Notes under the pieces: generated by a model
Databases searched by the model: none
Seen by the model: only the letters and a program-made list of their open reading frames with translations
Told to the model about the DNA's origin: nothing
Translations under genes and position numbers: made by a program
Shown: piece by piece, positions 58,402-64,000 of the stretch
Layout: each line of letters begins with the position of its first letter
Numbering within the stretch: position 1 is the first letter of the stretch
Origin: Lachnoclostridium sp. An118
GTDB lineage: Bacteria > Bacillota > Clostridia > Lachnospirales > Lachnospiraceae
Reading direction: 5' to 3'
Length of the DNA: 64,000 bases
Assembly: GCF_002160985.1 (NCBI RefSeq)
Contig: NZ_NFLQ01000002.1
Coordinates: forward strand, 124,001 to 188,000

Positions 58402-59157
58402 ATGTCAGGTATTGCGGGAACGATTTACGAGATGCTGCGGGACAGCAGATACACAGTGGTGCTGAGCGGGCGGAGCATGCTGGAGGAGAGCGGCTATCCG
58501 GTGGTGAGGGACGGCGGAGAGTCCTATGCCATCGAGGAAAAGTACGGGTATTCCGCCGAGGAGATTTTTTCCAGCTCCTTTTTTTCTACCCGGAAGCAGC
58601 AGTTTTATGATTTTTACAGGAATGAGCTCCTTTCAGCGGTAGACATACCGCCCGGGAAGGGGTATTATGAGATGGCCAGGCTGGAGCAGGCCGGAATCTT
58701 TCAGACTATCATCACAAGAAGGCTGTTCCATCTCCCCGGAAGAGCGGGCTGCCGGAATGTCATTGAGCTCCACGGCAGCATTTTCAGGAACTACTGCCCT
58801 CACTGCGGCAGGGAATACCCGATAGAGTACATAAGGAACTCGGAGAAGATACCTCTGTGCGAGACCTGCGGGCAGGCGGTGCGGCCGGATGTCATCCTCT
58901 TCGGAGAGATGGTGGACAACCAGGTGATCACCAGGGCGGCCACCGAGATGCAGAAGGCGGATGTGCTCCTCGTTCTGGGGACGAACCTGAAATCCTTCCT
59001 GTGCAGCCAGCTTACCGGCTACTATGAGGGGAATAAGCTGATCGTCATAGACGGAGAAGACCACTTTTCCAATAAAGACGCGGACATCTTCTGGCAGAGC
59101 CGGGTGGATGACGCGCTGGGAGAAATAATCACAGAAATGGAGAAAGACAATGAGTAA
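58402..59157 (+). CDS. Sir2-like protein with degenerate NAD motifs
   Basis: A 251-residue sirtuin relative. The zinc site is intact (CPHC and CETC), and [14 protein letters not shown] keeps the catalytic histidine. However the usual GAGxS-GIPDFR stretch reads [17 protein letters not shown], and TQNID is replaced by [11 protein letters not shown]. Thus NAD binding and deacylation may be altered or lost. A clade of such proteins occurs in Clostridia by memory. GGAGG precedes the ATG. It overlaps gltX by 8 bp, so the two are coupled. Confidence 0.82.
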   Translation: MSGIAGTIYEMLRDSRYTVVLSGRSMLEESGYPVVRDGGESYAIEEKYGYSAEEIFSSSFFSTRKQQFYDFYRNELLSAVDIPPGKGYYEMARLEQAGIFQTIITRRLFHLPGRAGCRNVIELHGSIFRNYCPHCGREYPIEYIRNSEKIPLCETCGQAVRPDVILFGEMVDNQVITRAATEMQKADVLLVLGTNLKSFLCSQLTGYYEGNKLIVIDGEDHFSNKDADIFWQSRVDDALGEIITEMEKDNE

Positions 59158-60610
59158 AGTAAGAACAAGATTTGCACCGAGTCCCACAGGCAGGATGCAT
59201 GTGGGCAACCTTAGGACCGCGCTGTACGCCTATCTGATCGCGAAGCATGCGGGAGGCGATTTCATCCTCCGCATCGAGGACACAGACCAGGAGCGGTTCA
59301 TGGAGGGTGCTCTGGATATCATATACCGGACGCTCGAAAAGACCGGGCTTGTCCACGATGAAGGGCCGGACAAGGACGGGGGAGTGGGCCCCTATGTACA
59401 GAGCGAGAGAAATGAGACCGGCGTCTACCTAAAGTACGCAAAACAGCTCATCGAGCAGGGGGACGCCTACTACTGCTTCTGCGACAAGGAGAGACTGGAG
59501 TCCCTGCGCAGCAAGGTGTCTGAGACGGGAACAGAGATCGTGGTCTACGACAAGCACTGCCTCCATCTGAGCAAAGAGGAGGTCGAGGCAAATCTGGCGG
59601 CAGGCAAGCCCTACGTGATCCGCATCAACATGCCGACAGAGGGGACTACCACTTTCCACGATGAGATCTACGGGGATATCACCGTGCCCAACGAGGAGCT
59701 GGATGACATGATCCTGATCAAGTCCGACGGATATCCCACCTACAACTTTGCCAACGTGGTGGACGACCACCTGATGGGGATCACCCATGTGGTCAGGGGA
59801 AATGAGTATCTGTCCTCCGCCCCCAAATACAACCGCATTTACGAGGCCTTTGGCTGGGATGTGCCGGTGTACGTGCACTGTCCCCTTATCACGGACGAGA
59901 ATCACAAGAAGCTGAGCAAAAGGTGCGGTCACTCCTCCTACGAGGATCTGCTGGACCAGGGCTTTGTGTCAGAGGCCATCGTCAACTATGTGGCTCTTCT
60001 TGGCTGGTGCCCGGAGGGGACGCAGGAGATCTTTTCCCTGGAGGAGCTGGTGGAGGCCTTTGACTACCGCCATATGAGCAAATCTCCGGCTGTATTCGAC
60101 ATTCAGAAGCTGAAATGGATGAACAGCGAGTACCTGAAGGCTATGGATTTTGACAGATTTTATGAGATGGCAGAGCCCTACATCAAAGAGGTCATCACAA
60201 AAGACATGGATCTTAAGAAGATTGCTTCTCTTGTGAAGACAAGGATCGAGATCTTCCCGGATATCAGGGAACACATTGATTTCTTTGAGGAGCTGCCGGA
60301 GTACGACACCTCCATGTACTGCCATAAGAAGATGAAGACCAATGAGGAGACATCTCTGGAAGTGCTGCGGGAGACGCTGCCGCTTCTTGAGAGCCAGGAG
60401 GATTACAGCAACGACGCGCTCTACAATACGCTGAAGTCCTACGTGGATGAGAAGGGCGTCAAGATCGGCTATGTGATGTGGCCGCTGCGGACAGCCGTGT
60501 CCGGCAAGCAGAGCACACCGGGAGGAGCCACGGAGATCATGGAAGTCCTGGGAAAAGAGGAGTCTCTGGCCCGCATCCGCAAAGGGATCGAAAAACTGGA
60601 AGAGAGGTAG
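59150..60610 (+). CDS. gltX: Glutamyl-tRNA synthetase
   Basis: A 486-residue class I synthetase. The HIGH motif appears as HVGN in [18 protein letters not shown], and the KMSKS loop as [11 protein letters not shown] at about residues 254-264. It charges tRNA-Glu. The genome also encodes GlnRS at 21.4 kb, so it need not misacylate tRNA-Gln. The start is inside the sirtuin gene with AATGGAG nearby. Confidence 0.96.
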   Translation: MSKVRTRFAPSPTGRMHVGNLRTALYAYLIAKHAGGDFILRIEDTDQERFMEGALDIIYRTLEKTGLVHDEGPDKDGGVGPYVQSERNETGVYLKYAKQLIEQGDAYYCFCDKERLESLRSKVSETGTEIVVYDKHCLHLSKEEVEANLAAGKPYVIRINMPTEGTTTFHDEIYGDITVPNEELDDMILIKSDGYPTYNFANVVDDHLMGITHVVRGNEYLSSAPKYNRIYEAFGWDVPVYVHCPLITDENHKKLSKRCGHSSYEDLLDQGFVSEAIVNYVALLGWCPEGTQEIFSLEELVEAFDYRHMSKSPAVFDIQKLKWMNSEYLKAMDFDRFYEMAEPYIKEVITKDMDLKKIASLVKTRIEIFPDIREHIDFFEELPEYDTSMYCHKKMKTNEETSLEVLRETLPLLESQEDYSNDALYNTLKSYVDEKGVKIGYVMWPLRTAVSGKQSTPGGATEIMEVLGKEESLARIRKGIEKLEER

Positions 60611-60613
60611 GAG

Positions 60614-62476
60614 ATGCAGCTTAACAAAGCGCAGCAGGAGGCCGCCTGCCATAAGGAGGGACCCTGTATGGTCCTGGCAGGGCCAGGCTCCGGCAAGACA
60701 CTCACCATCGCGGCGAGGATCAGATATTTAATAGAGAAATGCAAAGTAAGGCCAGAAGAAATTCTGGTCATTACTTTTACCAGATATGCGGCCCGGCAGA
60801 TGAAAGAGAGGTTCGAGGGACTCATGGGCGCAGGCCGGTCTCCCGTCACCTTTGGAACCTTTCACGGCATCTACTACGGCATCCTGAAGTGGGCCTACGG
60901 GCTCACCTCCGCCAATATCATGGCGGAGGAGGAAAAGAGGGAGCTGCTGCGGCAGATACTCTCTCTGCCGCAGATGAGCCCGGACATGGAGATAGAAGAT
61001 GAGAAGGACTATCTGGAGCGGCTCCTGTCGGAGATGGGAAAGGTAAAAAACAGCGGGATCAGGCTCTCCCAGTACGAGTCCCAGGTCAGTCCCCGGCATT
61101 TCCAGGACATATGCAGGCTCTACGAGGAAAAAAAGAAGGAGATGAGGAAGATCGACTTTGACGATATGCTGCTCCTGTGCTGGAAGCTCTTTAAGACCCG
61201 GCCGGATGTGCTGGAGAGGTGGCAGAAAAAATTCCGCTATATCCTCGTGGATGAGTTCCAGGATGTGAACCGGGTCCAGTACGAGGTGCTCAGGATGCTG
61301 GCTCTTCCGGAGAACAACCTCTTTGTGGTGGGGGACGATGACCAGTCCATCTACCAGTTCCGGGGTGCCCGGCCGGGGATCATGCTGGGCTTCCCCAAGG
61401 ATTATCCGAGGGCAAAGAAGGTGCTCCTGGATGTGAACTACCGGTGTACGCCCTATATCCTGAAGGGGGCGGTCCGCGTCATCGGACACAACAAAAAGCG
61501 GTACCCGAAGAAGCTGCGCACGGTCAAGGACAAAGGCGCCCTGGTCCATGTCCAGGAGGTGAAGGACCCCACGGAGGAGGCCGGGTATATCATCTCGGCC
61601 ATACAGAAGCGCGCGGAGGAGGGGACGGCTCTGCAGGATATGGCGGTCCTCTTCCGGACGAACCTGGACGCGGGCATCCTGGCGGGCCAGATGATGGAGC
61701 GGCACATGCCCTTCTCCATGCGGGAGTATGTGCGCAACGTGTTCGAGCATTTTATCGGGAGGAATATACGCAGCTACATGGAGCTGGCCTGCGGCAGACG
61801 GGACAGGAAGTATTTCCTGGATATCGCCAACTGTCCCAAGCGGTATATCAGCCGGGAGAGCATGGAAAGGGGAGAGGTATCCTTTGAGGACCTGCGGAAA
61901 TTCTACTGCGACAAGGACTGGATGCAGGACCGTATCGACCAGCTTGAGTGGGATATCAGGATGATGGAGCACAAGACCCCCTTCGCCGCCATCCAGTACA
62001 TCCGAAAGAGGATCGGGTACGATGACTACCTGCGGGAGTGGGCCAGGGCCCGCCGCACAGGGGAGGAGGAGCTCTTTGAGATGCTGGAGCAGATCCAGGA
62101 GAGCGCGCAGGCGTTCCGGACTATGGAGGAGTGGTTCCGCTTCACAGATGAATACGGCAGAAATCTGCGGGAGCAGCAGAGGAGAAAAAGTGATGACAAC
62201 AGGGAAGGCATCTGCCTCATGACCATGCACAGCGCCAAAGGGCTGGAATTTGACACAGTCTTTATCCTGGGCGCCAACGAGGGCGTGACGCCCTACAAGA
62301 AGGCAAAGCTGGAGGAGGAGATAGAGGAGGAGAGACGGATGTTCTATGTGGCCATGACAAGGGCAAAGGAGAAGCTGGTCATCACCTACGTGAAAACAAA
62401 AAACGGAAAGGACGCGGAGCCTTCCCGGTTCGTGGAAGAGCTTCTTCTCCGGGGGAAAAAGAAGAAGGACGCCTAG
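60614..62476 (+). CDS. Compact UvrD/PcrA-like ATP-dependent helicase
   Basis: A 620-residue superfamily 1A helicase, shorter than PcrA/UvrD (about 720-740). Walker A is AGPGSGKT at about residues 22-29; motif II is VDEFQD; motif III is GDDDQSIYQFRGA; motif V is TMHSAKGLEFDTVFI; motif VI is VAMTRAKEKL. It starts 3 bp after gltX with GGTAGGAG upstream, so it is likely co-transcribed. The cell probably has a PcrA elsewhere, and this paralogue's role is unknown. It converges on the DUF1292 gene with a 4-bp overlap. Confidence 0.92.
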   Translation: MQLNKAQQEAACHKEGPCMVLAGPGSGKTLTIAARIRYLIEKCKVRPEEILVITFTRYAARQMKERFEGLMGAGRSPVTFGTFHGIYYGILKWAYGLTSANIMAEEEKRELLRQILSLPQMSPDMEIEDEKDYLERLLSEMGKVKNSGIRLSQYESQVSPRHFQDICRLYEEKKKEMRKIDFDDMLLLCWKLFKTRPDVLERWQKKFRYILVDEFQDVNRVQYEVLRMLALPENNLFVVGDDDQSIYQFRGARPGIMLGFPKDYPRAKKVLLDVNYRCTPYILKGAVRVIGHNKKRYPKKLRTVKDKGALVHVQEVKDPTEEAGYIISAIQKRAEEGTALQDMAVLFRTNLDAGILAGQMMERHMPFSMREYVRNVFEHFIGRNIRSYMELACGRRDRKYFLDIANCPKRYISRESMERGEVSFEDLRKFYCDKDWMQDRIDQLEWDIRMMEHKTPFAAIQYIRKRIGYDDYLREWARARRTGEEELFEMLEQIQESAQAFRTMEEWFRFTDEYGRNLREQQRRKSDDNREGICLMTMHSAKGLEFDTVFILGANEGVTPYKKAKLEEEIEEERRMFYVAMTRAKEKLVITYVKTKNGKDAEPSRFVEELLLRGKKKKDA

Positions 62477-62486
62477 AAGGCGTCCA
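62468..62486. repeat. Inverted repeat spanning two convergent stop codons
   Basis: GGACGCC, loop TAGAA, GGCGTCC: a 7-bp stem containing both stop codons. No T run follows, so termination is uncertain. Confidence 0.45.
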
Positions 62487-62772
62487 GATCTTCCTCGAAT
62501 TCCTGCTCGTCCAGCCACTCGTCAAAGGCGTCGGCTGCGATCTCGTATTCCTCATCATCCTCGATATTCTCCAGGTCCGGATTTTCCGGGTCTGTCTCGA
62601 TGTATCGGTAGATGTATACATCCCCCTCCTCTTCCCCGTTTTCATCCAGCGGAAGGAGAGCGATGTACTGACGGCCGCCTGCCTCGTAGATGGTGAGGAC
62701 GGCACACTCGAGCACTTCGTCGTTATCCAGTGTCAGTGTTACCGTGATCTCTTCATTCTGCTGATCTTTCAT
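62473..62772 (-). CDS. DUF1292 protein
   Basis: A 99-residue acidic protein with the DUF1292/YrzB-like pattern (VTLTLDNDEVLECAVL, GRQYIALLPLDENGEEEGDVY) and a very acidic tail. The ATG at 62772 has AAAGGAG 9 bp upstream; an upstream TTG is too close to that site. Function unknown; the family is common in Firmicutes and often near ruvX/alaS, not here. Convergent with the helicase. Confidence 0.88.
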   Translation of the reverse strand: MKDQQNEEITVTLTLDNDEVLECAVLTIYEAGGRQYIALLPLDENGEEEGDVYIYRYIETDPENPDLENIEDDEEYEIAADAFDEWLDEQEFEEDLDAF

Positions 62773-62889
62773 TATCAATTTCTCCTTTTTCTGTCATGTT
62801 TTCAGAGATTTCCTCTGCCTTTACTGTACCAGAGAGCGGCCGCAAAAGCAAGACATATCCGGAGCCAGCCCCTCGCATGGATACAGGAC

Positions 62890-62918
62890 TGGTCAAATGA
62901 TACAAAATGTTGTAAAAT
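62890..62918 (+). promoter_or_regulatory. Candidate promoter of the sugar-binding lipoprotein
   Basis: TGGTCA and TAAAAT with 17-bp spacing, about 47 bp before the start codon. Moderate match. Confidence 0.4.
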
Positions 62919-62965
62919 ACTAGATAAGTATGAGATAAAAGAGATGATATTAAGGAGGAGCATAT

Positions 62966-63994
62966 ATGAAAAACCGGAAGTTCATGGCTGTCCTTGCCAT
63001 GGTCCTTGTCTGTATCCTGTCAGCGGCAGGATGTAAAAAGAACGTGGGAAGCCCGGAGGACAATCCTGTACAGGAGGAAGAAGAGGAGGGAGAAGAGGAG
63101 GGAGAAGAGGACGGCCAGGCTGATGAGGAGGGATATACATTCGGCTTCAGCGCCATTGATATGGAAAACCCCTACTTCATTACTCTGGAGAACTCTATCC
63201 GGGAGTCGCTGACAGAGAACGGGGACAGGCTGATCACCATGGACCCGGGAACAGACGAGGATGTACAGGCATCCCAGATCCAGCAGATGATAGATGAAGG
63301 CATAGACGCTATTTTCCTCAGCCCGGTCAACTGGGAGAGCATCACTCCGTCCCTGGAGACTCTGCGGGAGGCCGGGGTGAGGATCATCAATGTGGATACC
63401 CAGGTGAAGGAGATGGACTATGTGGACGCCTATGTCGGGTCAGACAATCTGGAGGCGGGACGGATCTGCGGACAGGCTCTGCTGGAGCGATGCCCCGAGG
63501 GAGGGAAGGTGCTGATACTGGAGTGCCCGACCCAGAATTCCATCAATGACAGGATCACGGGCTTTGAGGAGGCTATCTCCGATGCGGACCCGGGCTTTGA
63601 GGTCGTGGCCAGAGAGAACACAGACGGAAAGTTTGAGAAATCCCTGGAGGTGGCCCAGGCAGCGCTGGAAGCGTACCCGGATGTGACTGCCATCATGTGC
63701 GGAAACGACCAGATTGCCGTGGGAGCCCAGACCGCGGTCAACCTCCTGGGGATGGACAATGTGATCATCTACGGAGTGGACGGGTCACCGGACATCAAGA
63801 AGGAGCTTCTCAAATCCGACACGCAGATTGCCGGGACTGCGGCCCAGTCGCCCATCAATATGGGGAAAGAGGCTGTGTCCGTGGCTCTGGCGGTCCTGGA
63901 CGGCGGAGAGTATGAGAAGGAGAACTATGTGGAGATCATTGACATGATCACAAAGGACAACGTGGAAATGTATGGAGCAGACGGCTGGCAGTAG
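62966..63994 (+). CDS. Sugar ABC transporter substrate-binding lipoprotein (type I binding fold)
   Basis: A 342-residue lipoprotein: signal peptide, lipobox LSAAGC with lipidated C23, an unusually long acidic Glu/Gly linker to about residue 55, then a ribose/galactose-type binding domain (FGFSAIDMENPYFITLENSI, DAIFLSPVNWESI, VDAYVGSDNLEAG). It would capture a sugar outside the membrane. AAGGAGGAG lies 7 bp before the ATG. The rest of an ABC transporter, if present, lies past the window end. Confidence 0.92.
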   Translation: MKNRKFMAVLAMVLVCILSAAGCKKNVGSPEDNPVQEEEEEGEEEGEEDGQADEEGYTFGFSAIDMENPYFITLENSIRESLTENGDRLITMDPGTDEDVQASQIQQMIDEGIDAIFLSPVNWESITPSLETLREAGVRIINVDTQVKEMDYVDAYVGSDNLEAGRICGQALLERCPEGGKVLILECPTQNSINDRITGFEEAISDADPGFEVVARENTDGKFEKSLEVAQAALEAYPDVTAIMCGNDQIAVGAQTAVNLLGMDNVIIYGVDGSPDIKKELLKSDTQIAGTAAQSPINMGKEAVSVALAVLDGGEYEKENYVEIIDMITKDNVEMYGADGWQ

Positions 63995-64000
63995 AGGCAG

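Noticed and set aside
60728-62518. 596-codon minus-strand open frame opposite the UvrD-like helicase
   Set aside because: Antisense to a helicase with all motifs; no ribosome site or family match.

Overview
The window looks like chromosomal DNA of a strictly anaerobic Clostridia member, most likely a fairly GC-rich Lachnospiraceae. This rests on a Stickland-type selenoprotein glycine reductase operon, sporulation-type SigH, the cysE-cysS-mrnC-rlmB-sigH gene order, a T-box leader, a class I GlnRS next to a MocR regulator, single-chain PurL and AGGAGG ribosome sites throughout. No phage, transposon, plasmid or CRISPR sequence was seen, so it reads as core genome. Species cannot be named from this evidence.

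Layout. 1-3.9 kb: 5'-truncated DinG/XPD-like helicase converging on a LysR regulator, then a DUF1461-type membrane protein. 3.9-10.8 kb: single-chain FGAM synthase (purL), a structured leader and NADP-type glutamate dehydrogenase (gdhA), a LysE exporter and a sugar O-acetyltransferase. 10.8-13.2 kb: tRNA-Val and tRNA-Met, then a small membrane protein, ispF and a GNAT. 13.2-17.7 kb: cysteine T-box leader followed by overlapping cysE, cysS, mrnC and rlmB, then sigH. 17.66-17.93 kb: a short promoter-to-terminator unit with a Cys-rich mini-ORF. 18-19.7 kb: CNNM/CorC-type membrane protein, tRNA-Thr and tRNA-Ala. 19.7-30 kb: cell-wall deacetylase, glnS, MocR regulator, cardiolipin synthase, purA and a sodium/solute symporter. 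30-37 kb: small membrane proteins, a SEC-C protein, YdcF, aldo/keto reductase, thioesterase, DUF1540 protein, AI-2E-type permease, metA and a PLP aminotransferase.

37.2-42.6 kb holds a compact three-gene operon of unknown function: a ~1,100-residue protein with a beta-rich N-terminus and helical-repeat body, an actin/Hsp70-fold-like protein and a TPR-like protein. It is the best candidate here for an undescribed system. 42.7-45.0 kb is a polar amino acid ABC transporter; 45.2-48.2 kb is purF and purB.

48.3-56.5 kb is a complete glycine reductase operon: promoter, glycine riboswitch and terminator, then grdX, grdE, grdB (in-frame UGA/Sec), trxB, trxA (GCVPC active site), grdA (in-frame UGA/Sec), grdC, grdD and a terminator. 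It reduces glycine to acetyl phosphate and ammonia, with electrons passing through thioredoxin. The Sec insertion genes are not in the window and must lie elsewhere. 56.5-58.3 kb: a GNAT-ThrE fusion and its ThrE partner subunit. 58.3-62.5 kb: a degenerate sirtuin, gltX and a compact UvrD-like helicase. 62.5-64 kb: a DUF1292 protein and a sugar-binding lipoprotein.

Several genes share a nitrogen and amino-acid theme: gdhA, the glycine reductase operon, amino acid uptake and export, cysE/metA and four purine genes (purL, purA, purF, purB) in three places.
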